Shown here piece after piece: positions 28,894 to 38,035 of a DNA stretch of 64,000 nt. Position 1 is the stretch's first letter. Each line of letters begins with the position of its first letter. Source of the DNA: Actinacidiphila acididurans (GTDB lineage: Bacteria; Actinomycetota; Actinomycetes; Streptomycetales; Streptomycetaceae); the NCBI RefSeq assembly GCF_016918855.1, contig NZ_JADKYB010000004.1:1-64000 (forward strand), given 5' to 3'. The notes beneath the pieces were generated by a model. That model was given only the letters and a program-made list of their open reading frames with translations, did not search any database and was not told where the DNA came from. The position numbers and the translations under genes were made by a program.

Positions 28894-29181
28894 ATGGCAG
28901 AGCAGAACTCCACGATGGGCTACGAGCAGGCCCGCGACGAACTCATCGACGTAGTGCGCCGGCTGGAGGCGGGCGGGGCCACCCTGGAGGAGTCCCTCGC
29001 GCTGTGGGAGCGCGGGGAGGAGCTGGCCCGGGTCTGCCGGAACTGGCTGGAGGGCGCGCGGGCCCGGCTGGACGCGGCGCTGGCCGCCGAGGAGGCGGAG
29101 GAGCTGGCCGCGGGTGAGGCGGAGCAGGCGGCGGTGGACGCCGAGGAGGCCCGGCGCGGGCGGGCGGGCGACGAGCGCTGA
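28894..29181 (+). CDS. xseB: Exodeoxyribonuclease VII small subunit
   Basis: The 95-aa product has the XseB signature MGYEQARDELIDVVRRLEAGGATLEESLALWERGEELARVC near its N-terminus, forming the helical hairpin that packs several small subunits on the XseA coiled coil. The C-terminus is an Ala/Glu-rich extension (EEAEELAAGEAEQAAVDAEEA), longer than in E. coli but common in actinomycetes. Confidence 0.95.
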   Translation: MAEQNSTMGYEQARDELIDVVRRLEAGGATLEESLALWERGEELARVCRNWLEGARARLDAALAAEEAEELAAGEAEQAAVDAEEARRGRAGDER

Positions 29182-29315
29182 CCCTGCGCGCGGTCACCGG
29201 CAGCTGATCACATAAGGTCGGAAACCCCAGGTCAGAGGCGTGGGTACTCGTGACTCCAGTCACAGTTGAAGAGGGAATGATTGAACTCTCACCCACGTTG
29301 TGAGGGGTGTTTCAC

Positions 29316-29338
29316 GGGCGCCACCCCCCGGGGCGCCC
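29316..29338 (+). terminator. Possible hairpin before the nitroreductase gene
   Basis: GGGCGCC and GGCGCCC pair across a 9-nt loop, 135 nt after xseB and 34 nt before the next start. It could terminate xseA-xseB transcription or form a 5' leader structure. No T-run follows. Confidence 0.3.
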
Positions 29339-29371
29339 ACGTATGACCCTTTGTGACCGGAAGAGGTTCCC

Positions 29372-29965
29372 ATGACTCTCGCCCTCGACTCCGCCGCCCA
29401 GGACCTGCTGTTCCGCGAGGCCCGGACCGCGAACACGTTCACCGACGAGCCCGTCACCGACGGACAGGTGCAGGCGATCTACGACCTGGTGAAGTACGCC
29501 CCGACCGCCTTCAACCAGCAGCCGCTGCGGGTCGTGCTGGTCCGCTCGGCCGAGGCCCGCGAGCGCCTGGTGGGGCACATGGCCGAGGGCAACCGGCCCA
29601 AGACCGCCACCGCGCCGCTGGTCGCCATCCTGGCGGCGGACAACGAGTTCCACGAGGAGCTGCCGACCCAGTTCCCGCACTTCCCGCAGGCCAAGGACGT
29701 GTTCTTCGGCGAGCGCCCGGTGCGCGAGAAGTCGGCCGCCCTGAACGCGTCCCTCCAGGTCGGCTACTTCATCATCGGCATCCGCGCGGCCGGCCTGGCC
29801 GCGGGCCCGATGACCGGCTTCGACGCGGACGGCATCAACAAGGAGTTCTTCCCCGAGGGCGACCACTCCGTCCTGGCCGTCGTCAACATCGGCAAGCCCG
29901 GCACCGACGCCTGGTTCCCGCGCTCGCCCCGCCTGACCTACGACGAGGTCGTCACGACCGTCTGA
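29372..29965 (+). CDS. Malonic semialdehyde reductase / nitroreductase-family protein (RutE/HadB type)
   Basis: The 197-aa product starts at ATG 29372 with GAAGAGG upstream. It shows FMN-reductase features: TFTDEPVTDGQVQAIYDLVKYAPTAFNQQPLRVVLV at the N-terminus and SLQVGYFIIGIRAAGLAAGPMTGFD in the middle. This combination matches the malonic semialdehyde reductase subfamily (RutE, 3-hydroxypropionate formation). No other rut genes are nearby, so the physiological substrate is uncertain. An intergenic repeat follows the stop. Confidence 0.85.
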   Translation: MTLALDSAAQDLLFREARTANTFTDEPVTDGQVQAIYDLVKYAPTAFNQQPLRVVLVRSAEARERLVGHMAEGNRPKTATAPLVAILAADNEFHEELPTQFPHFPQAKDVFFGERPVREKSAALNASLQVGYFIIGIRAAGLAAGPMTGFDADGINKEFFPEGDHSVLAVVNIGKPGTDAWFPRSPRLTYDEVVTTV

Positions 29966-29990
29966 CCACGACTCGACGGGGGCACGCCCT

Positions 29991-30061
29991 CCGCCGGACG
30001 GAGTCCGGATGGCCGACCGAAGCCGGTGAGGCCCGCCAGGGCCGAGCGGTGCGAGGACGGC
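29991..30061. repeat. Intergenic repeat, copy 1 (about 71 bp)
   Basis: Starts with CCGCCGGACGGAGTCCGG (a GGAC-GGA-GTCC type hairpin), continues through a conserved GAAGCC-GTGAGGCCC segment and ends near GTGCGAGG-CGGC, followed by an A-run. About 85-90% identical to 35601-35672. It sits between convergent genes and could act as a bidirectional terminator. Confidence 0.65.
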
Positions 30062-30070
30062 AGAAAAAAC

Positions 30071-30628
30071 TCAGTGGCCGCCGCGCAGCTTCAGCGCGGC
30101 GGCCATTTGCGTGAGCTGGGAGTCGGGAGCCGTGCCCATGACGACGGTGGTGACGTGGGGCTGGCGGTTGACGAGGGCGGTGTAGCGGCCGCCGGTCCAC
30201 CGCTCCCAGGTCAGGCCGCCGGCCTGGACCGTACGCGTGCCGTCGCGGTGGGAGTCCAGGGTGACCGACGCGACGAACGGGTCGGTGCGGGTGTTGCCCT
30301 GCTCGACCGCGACGTACTGCTGCTCGGGGTCGACGAAGCCGATGTGCCAGGTCGTGTCGGCCGGGTCGGCGCCGTTGAAGGTGACCGAGGTGGACCGCCA
30401 GTCGGCGCTCAGCCCCTCGGGCCCGGCGACCGGGAAGGGCGCGACCCGCCGCGCCTGGCCGAGCTCGACGTTGTACGGCACCACCTTCACCGGGTCCGCG
30501 TGCGAGTCGTGGGGCACGAAGAGGTAGATCACGAACACCACGAACCCGAGGACCACCAGCGACAGCAGGAGGTCCCGCACCGTCTTGTTGCCACGTTTGT
30601 CTGCTGCCACGCCCCTATCGTCCCCCAT
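30071..30628 (-). CDS. DUF4245 family membrane-anchored protein
   Basis: About 185 aa from ATG 30628; a GTG at 30610 is also possible because no clear SD favours either. The basic N-terminus (KRGNKTVRD) is followed by one membrane segment ([19 protein letters not shown]) and an extracytoplasmic domain with [31 protein letters not shown] and [17 protein letters not shown], typical of DUF4245. The function is unknown. It diverges from glpX, and the arrangement next to glpX is conserved in Streptomyces as I recall. Confidence 0.85.
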   Translation of the reverse strand: MGDDRGVAADKRGNKTVRDLLLSLVVLGFVVFVIYLFVPHDSHADPVKVVPYNVELGQARRVAPFPVAGPEGLSADWRSTSVTFNGADPADTTWHIGFVDPEQQYVAVEQGNTRTDPFVASVTLDSHRDGTRTVQAGGLTWERWTGGRYTALVNRQPHVTTVVMGTAPDSQLTQMAAALKLRGGH

Positions 30629-30802
30629 GCCCCGCCCGGCCCCCGCCGCCGGGGTGCCGCCGCGCGGGGCCGCGGTACGGGTCGCGGCGCGTACGACCAC
30701 CCGTCCGCTCATGTGACGTACACCCTGCTCATCTTCGCGGGTAACAGTTATGGTCACAACACCCTCATCTACGGCCGTCCTCGTACAGAAAGGTGCGCTG
30801 CG

Positions 30803-31840
30803 ATGACCGAACAACAGCACTTGCCGCCCGCTCTTGAAGTAAAGCCCGAAGCCCCCGACCGCAACCTCGCCCTGGAGCTCGTCCGGGTGACCGAGGCCGC
30901 CGCGATGGCCGCCGGGCGGTGGGTCGGCCGCGGCGACAAGAACGGCGCGGACGGCGCGGCCGTCCAGGCGATGCGCACGCTGGTGCACACCGTGTCCATG
31001 AACGGCGTGGTGGTCATCGGCGAAGGCGAGAAGGACGAGGCGCCGATGCTCTTCAACGGCGAGCGGGTGGGCGACGGCACCGGTGCGGAGTGCGACGTCG
31101 CGGTGGACCCGGTGGACGGCACCACGCTGACCGCCAAGGGCATGCCCAACGCCGTGTCGGTGCTCGCGGTGGCCGAGCGCGGCACCATGTACGACCCGTC
31201 GGCCGTCTTCTACATGGACAAGCTGGTGGTGGGCCCGGAGGCGGCCGAGTTCGTCGACATCGACGCGCCGACCGAGGTCAACATCCGCCGGGTCGCCAAG
31301 GCGAAGGGCAGCGTCCCCGAGCACGTCACGGTGGTGGTGCTGGACCGGCCACGGCACGAAACACTGGTGCGGGAGATCCGGGAGACCGGCGCGCGGATCA
31401 AGTTCATCTCCGACGGCGACGTGGCCGGCGCGATCATGGCGGTCCGCGAGAACACCGGCGTGGACATGCTGATGGGCATCGGCGGCACCCCGGAAGGCAT
31501 CATCTCGGCCTGCGCCATCGCGTGCCTGGGCGGCGTGATCCAGGGCAAGCTGTGGCCCAAGGACGCGGACGAGCGCCGCCGGGCGCTGGACGCGGGCCAC
31601 GACCTGGACCGGGTGCTGCACACCGGCGACCTGGTCTCGGGCGAGAACGTGTTCTTCGCCGCGACCGGCATCACGGACGGCGAGCTGCTGCCGGGCGTGC
31701 GGTTCCGCGGCGAGACGGCGTCGACGTCCTCACTGGTGATGCGGTCGAAGTCCGGCACGATCCGCCGGGTCGACTCGGTGCACCAGCTCTCCAAGCTGCG
31801 CGCGTACAGCTCGATCGACTTCGACCGCGGGTCGCACTGA
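30803..31840 (+). CDS. glpX: Class II fructose-1,6-bisphosphatase
   Basis: The 345-aa product starts at ATG 30803 with AAAGG nearby. It carries the GlpX metal/phosphate motifs [36 protein letters not shown] and [21 protein letters not shown]. It hydrolyses fructose-1,6-bisphosphate in gluconeogenesis. A possible -10 box TATGGT is at 30749-30754. A strong 13-bp hairpin follows the stop, so the gene is monocistronic. Confidence 0.97.
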   Translation: MTEQQHLPPALEVKPEAPDRNLALELVRVTEAAAMAAGRWVGRGDKNGADGAAVQAMRTLVHTVSMNGVVVIGEGEKDEAPMLFNGERVGDGTGAECDVAVDPVDGTTLTAKGMPNAVSVLAVAERGTMYDPSAVFYMDKLVVGPEAAEFVDIDAPTEVNIRRVAKAKGSVPEHVTVVVLDRPRHETLVREIRETGARIKFISDGDVAGAIMAVRENTGVDMLMGIGGTPEGIISACAIACLGGVIQGKLWPKDADERRRALDAGHDLDRVLHTGDLVSGENVFFAATGITDGELLPGVRFRGETASTSSLVMRSKSGTIRRVDSVHQLSKLRAYSSIDFDRGSH

Positions 31841-31847
31841 GCCTGCC

Positions 31848-31880
31848 GCCGAGGCCGCGGTACGGACCCGCGGCCTCGGC
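31848..31880 (+). terminator. Perfect 13-bp hairpin after glpX
   Basis: GCCGAGGCCGCGG pairs with CCGCGGCCTCGGC across TACGGAC, 8 nt after the glpX stop. No T-run follows. Confidence 0.75.
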
Positions 31881-32213
31881 GTGCGCGCGTACGCGCATGC
31901 GCCGGCCGCGGGTGCACCTGTACGTGCGTACGCGCCTGCGTGACGGCCGTGCGGATCCCTACCGGCCCCGCCGGGTGAACCGCCGGCCGTACGGACGGCA
32001 CGTGCCGCGGTACGTACGTCGCCAACCGCCCGGACCGCGGGTGCGCACGTACCCGGCACGCCGTGACCGGCACGCCTGCCGCCGGGCCCCCAACCCGGAC
32101 TGCCGGTGGCGTGCGCCATCGCCGGCCGAACCGCTCGCCGTCCCTCCGCGCCGGCCGCGAACCCGGGGCCCCGTCACCCAGGGGCGCGGCCGGAGGCCGG
32201 AGGGACGGCGCGG
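31881..32213. other. Intergenic region rich in GTAC palindromes
   Basis: This 333-bp gap between convergent glpX and the whiB-like gene has no credible gene. It is unusually dense in short self-complementary words (GCGTACGC, GTACGTAC, CCGTACGG, CGCGCGTACGCGC) that could fold into extended hairpins. It may be a bidirectional terminator zone. I see nothing else in it. Confidence 0.4.
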
Positions 32214-32567
32214 TCAGCCGGCCGCGGCTATCTGCGGCGCGGGCCGCTGCAGTTCGACTTCGCGGCGGCGCCGGCGGGCGAGGACCACCCGGCGCTCCGC
32301 CGCGGTCATGCCGCCCCACACTCCGTACGGTTCCGGCTGGAGCAGGGCGTGTTCACGGCATTCGAGCATCACCGGGCAGCGGGCGCACAGACGTTTGGCC
32401 GCCTCCTCCCGGGACAGTCGAGCCGCTGTGGGCTCCTTGGAGGGCGCGAAGAACAGCCCCGCCTCGTCACTGCGGCAGGCGGCCTCCGAGTGCCAAGGAC
32501 CGCCCAGATACCGGGGGTGGCCCGGTGGGAGGGCGGGGTCCACGACGGGCTCGATCGGTTGAAGCAC
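32214..32567 (-). CDS. WhiB-family iron-sulfur transcription factor
   Basis: GTG 32567 has GGAG 6 nt upstream, giving 117 aa. The four cluster cysteines are in HSEAACRSDEAGLFF, KRLCARCPVMLECREHAL (CxxC plus C). The G(V/I)WGG turn appears in PEPYGVWGGMTAAERR, followed by a basic DNA-contact tail (LARRRRREVELQ). WhiB proteins bind sigma factors and sense redox or NO through a 4Fe-4S cluster. From memory the glpX/fumarase neighbourhood fits the wblI-type paralogue of Streptomyces; that subtype is not proven here. Confidence 0.93.
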   Translation of the reverse strand: MLQPIEPVVDPALPPGHPRYLGGPWHSEAACRSDEAGLFFAPSKEPTAARLSREEAAKRLCARCPVMLECREHALLQPEPYGVWGGMTAAERRVVLARRRRREVELQRPAPQIAAAG

Positions 32568-32927
32568 GGGAAACTCCTGACGACGGCTTGGCGATTGCCA
32601 TGCTTTGCCCGTCGCCGACGGCTTGCGGGCAGGGGGTGCCGTGCGGCCGTGCGGCGGCGTGCTCGAACCCCTACCCGCTGTGCGCAAGTTCATGCGCACC
32701 GTGTCCGGCACCGAGTGCCCAGCGGCACCCCTTCCGACCTGCGGTTGGCGTGAACACGCAACACCACTGGCGCACACACGCACCATGCGCCGATCACTGG
32801 CCCGCGTTCAGCGATTCGACTCTTTACCACCCGCTCGGCTTCATCCGTCGCTGGCCGTACATTCACCGCGGGGCCCGCCGGCGACCGGTTTCCCCGGGTC
32901 CGCCCGTGTTCAGGAACCGAAGACGCT
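32568..32927. other. Upstream region of the WhiB gene
   Basis: 360 bp between the whiB-like start and the DUF1707 stop, both on the minus strand. It should carry the whiB promoter, but I cannot place -10 and -35 boxes with confidence. No gene is supported; plus-strand frames here lack SD sequences. Confidence 0.4.
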
Positions 32928-33611
32928 TCAGCCCTCGACGGCCTTCTTCGTCCAGTCCTTGACCTTTTTGCCGCGCTTGGCCTTGGCCTCCACGCCGCCC
33001 CAGATCGCCAGGCCGTTCACCCGGACCACCGGGGCGCCGGGGTCCTCCGACTCGAACGCCTTGATGTCCGAGCCGCCCATGATCCCGACCACGCCGCCGC
33101 CGCGGAGCGTCACGTTCTCCGGCAGCCTGATGCTGATGCCGCCCATGATCGCGGTGCAGTGGATGACCAGTTCCGGGGCGGTGAAGGTGGCCTCGGTCAG
33201 GTCGATCTCCACGCCGCCCACGATCGCCACGGCGTTGATCCGACTGCCCACCCGCCAACGGCCCTTGCGCTCGGCGCCGCCGATGATGCCGACCAGGTTC
33301 GGGTTCTCGCCGGTCAGCCCGTAGTCCTGGCCGCGCCCGGCGGCCGGGCCGGCGCCGGCCGCCCGGCCCGCCGGCAAGTCCCGGACCAGCGGCTCCAGTT
33401 CGCCCATCGTCTTGGCCGCGTACGTACGGTCCAGCCGCTCGGCGTGCTCGCTCGCGTCCAGCCGCCCCTCGGCGAGGGCGTCCCGCAGGATCTCGGCGAT
33501 CCGGTCGCGGTCCGCGTCCGACGCGCGCAGGTCCTTTTCCGACGCCCTCAGGTCCGTGTCCCCGTTGCCCTGCGGGCGCTTTTGGAGCTCCTTCTCATCC
33601 ACAGGTGTCAC
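32928..33611 (-). CDS. DUF1707 protein with LiaF-like (cell-wall-active antibiotic response) domain
   Basis: About 227 aa from GTG 33611; TTG 33620 and GTG 33602 are alternatives because no SD is clear. The DUF1707 motif is LRASDADRDRIAEILRDALAEGRLDASEHAERLDRTYAAKTMGELEPLVRDLP (residues 27-80). The C-terminal half has glycine-rich beta-helix repeats (AIVGGVEIDLTEATF, AIMGGISIRLPENVTL, GIMGGSDIKAFE) of the LiaF/DUF2154 type. There is no membrane segment, so it is probably cytoplasmic. A repeat TCGCGATA-GA-TCGCAATA lies just upstream. Confidence 0.88.
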   Translation of the reverse strand: MTPVDEKELQKRPQGNGDTDLRASEKDLRASDADRDRIAEILRDALAEGRLDASEHAERLDRTYAAKTMGELEPLVRDLPAGRAAGAGPAAGRGQDYGLTGENPNLVGIIGGAERKGRWRVGSRINAVAIVGGVEIDLTEATFTAPELVIHCTAIMGGISIRLPENVTLRGGGVVGIMGGSDIKAFESEDPGAPVVRVNGLAIWGGVEAKAKRGKKVKDWTKKAVEG

Positions 33612-33620
33612 GGTACCCAA

Positions 33621-33638
33621 TCGCGATAGATCGCAATA
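33621..33638. promoter_or_regulatory. Paired TCG(C)GATA-type site upstream of the DUF1707 gene
   Basis: TCGCGATA and TCGCAATA, 2 nt apart, contain the short palindrome GCGAT-AG-ATCGC, 9 bp before the proposed start. The pattern resembles TATCGCGATA-type operators seen before DUF1707/DUF4097 and PadR genes in Streptomyces. A repressor site overlapping the promoter is likely. Confidence 0.4.
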
Positions 33639-33784
33639 CCCTGAAACCTTTCGCTTCGTCCCCTAGGGGACCGTCCTCCGGGCCCCGGCCCGGGACCGGG
33701 ATTACGCGGGTTTTCCGGGATGCGGCTCCCGGCGTCCGGCTCGGGCCGCCTGCGCCGTTGCCGACTGCCGGCCCGTTGTGGTTC

Positions 33785-33807
33785 TCGCGCAGTTCCCCGC
33801 GCCCCTT
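33785..33807. repeat. Streptomyces intergenic repeat, inverted copy of 63742-63764
   Basis: A 23-nt element containing GCGCAGTTCCCCGCGCCCC is the exact reverse complement of 63742-63764. The same sequence is scattered through Streptomyces intergenic regions. It lies in the 313-bp gap between the DUF1707 gene and the class I fumarase, which otherwise holds only their promoters. Confidence 0.6.
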
Positions 33808-33924
33808 GGGTACTCCGGGCGCGCCCCCGGACGCCCCCTTCGGCCAGGGGGCGGAGAAGCGCAGTCAGGTGCGGGTCTTACCCTGAAGACGCTTCCCGGA
33901 GCCCCTCAGAGTCGAAGGAAAACC

Positions 33925-35580
33925 ATGCCCGAGTTCGCGTATACCGATTTGTTGCCGCTCGGTGAGGACACGACGCCGTACAGGTTGGTGACGAAGGAGG
34001 GCGTGGGGACGTTCGAGGCGGGGGGCCGGACGTTCCTGACCGTGGAGCCGGAGGCGCTGCGGTTGCTGGCAGCGGAGGCGATGCATGACATCTCGCACTA
34101 TCTGCGGCCGGCGCACCTGGCGCAGTTGCGGCGGATCATGGAGGACCCGGAGGCGAGCCCGAACGACCGGTTCGTCGCACTGGACCTGCTGAAGAACGCG
34201 AACATCGCGGCGGCGGGGGTGCTGCCGATGTGCCAGGACACCGGGACCGCGATCGTGATGGGCAAGCGCGGCCAGCAGGTGCTGACGGAGGGCGGTGACG
34301 AGGAGGCGCTGGCGCACGGCATCTACGACGCGTACACCAAGCTCAACCTGCGGTACTCCCAGATGGCCCCGCTGACCATGTGGGAGGAGAAGAACACCGG
34401 CTCCAACCTGCCGGCCCAGATCGAGCTGTACGCCACGGACGGGGGCGCGTACAAGTTCCTGTTCATGGCCAAGGGCGGCGGCAGCGCCAACAAGTCGTTC
34501 CTGTACCAGGAGACGAAGGCGGTGCTGAACGAGGCCTCCATGATGCGGTTCCTGGAGGAGAAGATCCGCTCGCTGGGCACGGCGGCCTGCCCGCCGTACC
34601 ACCTGGCGATCGTGGTCGGCGGCACCAGCGCGGAGTTCGCCCTGAAGACGGCGAAGTACGCCTCGGCGCACTACCTGGACGCGCTGCCGGCGGAGGGCTC
34701 GCCGACCGGGCACGGCTTCCGCGACAAGGAACTGGAGCAGAAGGTCTTCGAGCTCACGCAGAAGATCGGGATCGGGGCGCAGTTCGGCGGCAAGTACTTC
34801 TGCCACGACGTACGGGTGGTGCGGCTGCCCCGGCACGGCGCGTCCCTGCCGGTGGCGATCGCGGTGTCCTGCTCGGCCGACCGCCAGGCGCTGGCGAAGA
34901 TCACCGCCGAGGGCGTGTTCCTGGAGCAGCTGGAGACCGACCCGGCCCGCTTCCTGCCGGAGACCACCGACGAGCACCTGACCGACGACGTGGTGCGGAT
35001 CGACCTGAACCGGCCGATGGCCGAGATCCGCGCGGAGCTGACCAAGTACCCGGTCAAGACCCGGCTGTCGCTGTCCGGGCCGCTGGTGGTCGCCCGCGAC
35101 ATCGCGCACGCGAAGATCAAGGAGCGGCTGGACGCGGGTGAGCCGATGCCGCAGTACCTGCGCGACCACGCGGTCTACTACGCCGGCCCGGCCAAGACGC
35201 CCGAGGGCTACGCCTCCGGCTCCTTCGGGCCCACCACGGCGGGCCGCATGGACGCGTACGTGGAGCAGTTCCAGGCGGCCGGCGGCTCCATGGTGATGCT
35301 CGCCAAGGGGAACCGCTCCCGCCAGGTCACCGAGGCGTGCGCGTCCCACGGCGGCTTCTACCTCGGCTCCATCGGCGGCCCCGCGGCCCGCCTCGCCCAG
35401 GACTGCATCAAAAAGGTCGAGGTCATCGAATACGCCGAGCTCGGCATGGAAGCGGTCTGGCGCATCGAGGTCGTCGACTTCCCCGCCTTCGTTGTAGTGG
35501 ACGACAAGGGGAACGACTTCTTCACCGACCCGGCGCCCGCCCCGACCTTCACCTCGATCCCCCTGCGCCCGGGGGCCTGA
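33925..35580 (+). CDS. Fumarate hydratase, class I (iron-sulfur)
   Basis: ATG 33925 follows GAAGGAA by 4 nt. The 551-aa product has both class I domains: the N-terminal 4Fe-4S part ([34 protein letters not shown]-like [15 protein letters not shown], and [32 protein letters not shown]) and the C-terminal swivel part ([51 protein letters not shown]). It interconverts fumarate and malate in the TCA cycle and is oxygen sensitive. The last ~80 nt are duplicated downstream. The unrelated class II enzyme follows. Confidence 0.96.
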   Translation: MPEFAYTDLLPLGEDTTPYRLVTKEGVGTFEAGGRTFLTVEPEALRLLAAEAMHDISHYLRPAHLAQLRRIMEDPEASPNDRFVALDLLKNANIAAAGVLPMCQDTGTAIVMGKRGQQVLTEGGDEEALAHGIYDAYTKLNLRYSQMAPLTMWEEKNTGSNLPAQIELYATDGGAYKFLFMAKGGGSANKSFLYQETKAVLNEASMMRFLEEKIRSLGTAACPPYHLAIVVGGTSAEFALKTAKYASAHYLDALPAEGSPTGHGFRDKELEQKVFELTQKIGIGAQFGGKYFCHDVRVVRLPRHGASLPVAIAVSCSADRQALAKITAEGVFLEQLETDPARFLPETTDEHLTDDVVRIDLNRPMAEIRAELTKYPVKTRLSLSGPLVVARDIAHAKIKERLDAGEPMPQYLRDHAVYYAGPAKTPEGYASGSFGPTTAGRMDAYVEQFQAAGGSMVMLAKGNRSRQVTEACASHGGFYLGSIGGPAARLAQDCIKKVEVIEYAELGMEAVWRIEVVDFPAFVVVDDKGNDFFTDPAPAPTFTSIPLRPGA

Positions 35581-35584
35581 CGCC
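35505..35584 (+). repeat. 3' end of class I fumarase gene, parental copy of an 80-bp duplication
   Basis: This segment runs from CAAGGGGAACGACTTC to the stop and four bases beyond. It matches 35688-35767 at 77 of 80 positions, 183 bp apart in direct orientation. Confidence 0.85.
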
Positions 35585-35600
35585 TGCCGGCGGCAACCGT

Positions 35601-35672
35601 CCGCCGGACGGAGTCCGGCGCGGCCGCCCGAAGCCTGTGAGGCCCCCCGGGGCCGAGCAGTGCGAGGGCGGC
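35601..35672. repeat. Intergenic repeat, copy 2 (about 72 bp)
   Basis: Matches 29991-30061, starting with the same CCGCCGGACGGAGTCCGG hairpin and ending near GTGCGAGGGCGGC, followed by an A-run. It sits between the two copies of the fumarase 3' end. Confidence 0.65.
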
Positions 35673-35687
35673 CATCGAAAATGGTGT

Positions 35688-35767
35688 CAAGGGGAACGAC
35701 TTCTTCACGGACCCGGCACCCGCTCCGACCTTCACCTCGATCCCCCTGCGCCCGGGGGCCTGACGCC
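35688..35767 (+). repeat. Duplicated 3' end of class I fumarase gene (80 bp, non-coding copy)
   Basis: Near-exact second copy of 35505-35584 including the TGA. The three differences are silent third-position-type changes relative to the gene, as if copied from a close homologue. It has no start or SD and cannot be a gene. Confidence 0.85.
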
Positions 35768-35834
35768 CGTCGGTCGGCAATCGGTCGTGGGTGAGCCGAT
35801 CTCCCTTCAAAAAAAACTTTGGCACCCTCGAAGC

Positions 35835-37223
35835 ATGAGCGATGACTTCCGGATCGAGCACGATTCGATGGGTGAGGTACGGGTGCCCGCCACCGCGAAG
35901 TGGCGGGCCCAGACGCAGCGGGCGGTGGAGAACTTCCCGATCTCCGGGCAGCGCATCGAGCGGGCGCACATCGAGGCGCTGGCGCGGATCAAGGCGGCCG
36001 CGGCGAAGGTGAACGCCGAGCTGGGGGTGCTGGACAAGGACGTGGCGGAGGCGATCCAGGAGGCGGCCGGGGAGGTGGCGGCCGGGAAGTGGGACGAGCA
36101 CTTCCCGATCGACGTCTTCCAGACCGGCTCCGGGACCTCGTCGAACATGAATACGAACGAGGTGATCGCGACCCTGGCCACCGAGCGGCTGGGCCGCGAC
36201 GTGCACCCCAACGACCACGTCAACGCCTCGCAGTCGTCGAACGACGTGTTCCCCTCCTCCATCCACATCGCCGCCACCGCCGCGGTGACCGGGGACCTGA
36301 TCCCGGCGCTCACCCATCTGGCGCAGTCGCTGGAGGCGAAGGCGGCGGAGTTCGCCGACGTGGTGAAGTCCGGCCGCACCCATTTGATGGACGCCACCCC
36401 GGTGACCCTCGGCCAGGAGTTCGGCGGATACGCGGCGCAGGTCCGCTACGGCGTGGAGCGGCTGGAGGGGACGCTGCCGCGGCTGGCCGAGCTGCCGTTG
36501 GGCGGGACCGCGGTGGGCACCGGGATCAACACCCCCAAGGGCTTCCCGCAGGCGGTGATCGCGGAGGTGGCGCGGGCCACCGGGCTGCCGCTGACCGAGG
36601 CGCGTGACCACTTCGAGGCGCAGGGCGCGCGGGACGCGATCGTGGAGACGTCGGGGCAGCTCAGGACCATCGCGGTGGGCCTGACGAAGATCGCCAACGA
36701 TCTGCGGTGGATGTCCTCGGGGCCGCGCACGGGCCTGGCCGAGATCGCCCTACCGGACCTCCAGCCGGGCTCGTCGATCATGCCGGGCAAGGTCAACCCG
36801 GTGATCCCCGAGGCGACCTTGATGGTGGCCGCGCAGGTGACGGGCAACGACACGGCGATCACCGTGGCCGGCGCGGCGGGCAACTTCGAGCTGAACGTGA
36901 TGCTGCCGGTGATCGCCCGCAACATCCTGGAGTCGGTGCGGCTGCTGGCCAATGTCAGCCGGCTGCTGGCGGACCGGACGGTGGACGGCATCACCGCGAA
37001 CGTCGAGCGGGCCCGGGAGTACGCCGAGTCCTCGCCGTCCGTGGTCACCCCGCTGAACCGCTGGATCGGCTACGAGGAGGCCGCGAAGGTGGCCAAGAGG
37101 TCGCTGGCCGAGCGCAAGACCATCCGGCAGGTGGTGATCGAGGGCGGTTACGTCGAGCGCGGCCTGCTCACCGAGGCGCAGTTGGACGAGGCGCTGGACG
37201 TACTGCGCATGACCAAGCCGTAA
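35835..37223 (+). CDS. fumC: Fumarate hydratase, class II
   Basis: The 462-aa product has the fumarase/aspartase signature [15 protein letters not shown] and the family motifs [31 protein letters not shown] and [18 protein letters not shown] (catalytic His). It is the oxygen-stable, iron-free fumarase of the TCA cycle. ATG 35835 has no clear SD; a CACCCT hexamer 6 nt upstream may be a -10 box. A class I isoenzyme gene ends 254 bp upstream on the same strand. Confidence 0.97.
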   Translation: MSDDFRIEHDSMGEVRVPATAKWRAQTQRAVENFPISGQRIERAHIEALARIKAAAAKVNAELGVLDKDVAEAIQEAAGEVAAGKWDEHFPIDVFQTGSGTSSNMNTNEVIATLATERLGRDVHPNDHVNASQSSNDVFPSSIHIAATAAVTGDLIPALTHLAQSLEAKAAEFADVVKSGRTHLMDATPVTLGQEFGGYAAQVRYGVERLEGTLPRLAELPLGGTAVGTGINTPKGFPQAVIAEVARATGLPLTEARDHFEAQGARDAIVETSGQLRTIAVGLTKIANDLRWMSSGPRTGLAEIALPDLQPGSSIMPGKVNPVIPEATLMVAAQVTGNDTAITVAGAAGNFELNVMLPVIARNILESVRLLANVSRLLADRTVDGITANVERAREYAESSPSVVTPLNRWIGYEEAAKVAKRSLAERKTIRQVVIEGGYVERGLLTEAQLDEALDVLRMTKP

Positions 37224-37279
37224 CCGGCACGTCCGCGGCCGGCCGTCTCGTAAGCGACCCCGCCGTAACAGTCGGTCCG

Positions 37280-37285
37280 TAAGCT
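37280..37285 (+). promoter_or_regulatory. -10 box TAAGCT before the DUF402 gene
   Basis: TAAGCT lies 6 nt before ATG 37292 with no SD, consistent with leaderless transcription independent of fumC. Confidence 0.5.
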
Positions 37286-37291
37286 CTGTTC

Positions 37292-38035
37292 ATGACAGCC
37301 GACATCGTCACCTCGATCCCGAACGGTCACGACTCTCCCGGAACTCCCGGATCTCCCGGTACCGCCGGTTCGCCCGGACCGAACGGGCACCGTCGGCGCG
37401 GCGGTTTCTGGGCCCCCGGCGAGCAGGTGCTGTGGCGCTACCGCGGCAACGGCACGCAGCGGGTGCACATCTGCCGGCCGGTGACCGTGGTGCGCGACGA
37501 CGAGGAACTGCTGGCGGTGTGGACGGCACCGGGCACGCCCTGTGTGCGCCCGGTGCTGGCCGACGGCACGCCGGTCCACCGCGAGCCGCTGGCCAGCCGG
37601 TACGTCAAGCCGCGGGTGCTGCAGGTGCTGCCGTGGCGGGGAACAGGCGTACTCAAACTCGCCCGTCCGGGTGAACCGTGGTCCGTATGGCTGTTCTGGG
37701 AGCCCGGCTGGCGGTTCAAGAACTGGTATGTGAACCTTGAGGAACCGCTGCGTCGCTGGTCGGGCGGGGTGGACTCGGAGGATCACTTCCTGGACATCTC
37801 GGTCGCGCCGGACCGGCGCTGGCAGTGGCTGGACGAGGACGAATTCGCGCAGGCGCAGGCCGACGGCCTGATGACGGCCGAGCTCGCGGCCCGGGTGCGG
37901 CAGGCCGGGCAGCGGGCGGTGGCCGCCATCGCGGCCTGGGACGCGCCGTTCCGGGACGGCTGGCCGGACTGGCGTCCGGACCCGTCGTGGCCGGTCCCGG
38001 CACTGCCGGCCGACTGGGACCGGCCGGGGGTCTGA
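37292..38035 (+). CDS. DUF402 (FomD-like barrel) protein
   Basis: The 247-aa product has a Pro/Gly-rich N-terminus (about 35 residues) and then a DUF402 core: FWAPGEQVLWRYRGNG, WTAPGTPCVRPVLADGTP, SVWLFWEPGWRFKNWYVNLEEPLRRW and DHFLDISVAPDRRWQWLDEDEF. These residues match the FomD/DUF402 fold, whose members hydrolyse nucleotide-linked phosphonates or act as nucleoside phosphatases. The C-terminus is Trp- and Pro-rich. The substrate is unknown; there is no antibiotic cluster nearby. Confidence 0.85.
   Translation: MTADIVTSIPNGHDSPGTPGSPGTAGSPGPNGHRRRGGFWAPGEQVLWRYRGNGTQRVHICRPVTVVRDDEELLAVWTAPGTPCVRPVLADGTPVHREPLASRYVKPRVLQVLPWRGTGVLKLARPGEPWSVWLFWEPGWRFKNWYVNLEEPLRRWSGGVDSEDHFLDISVAPDRRWQWLDEDEFAQAQADGLMTAELAARVRQAGQRAVAAIAAWDAPFRDGWPDWRPDPSWPVPALPADWDRPGV

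Noticed and set aside
35688..35767. A second small fumarase-like gene
   Set aside because: The duplicated segment carries only the last ~25 codons and lacks a start or SD, so it is a non-coding duplication.
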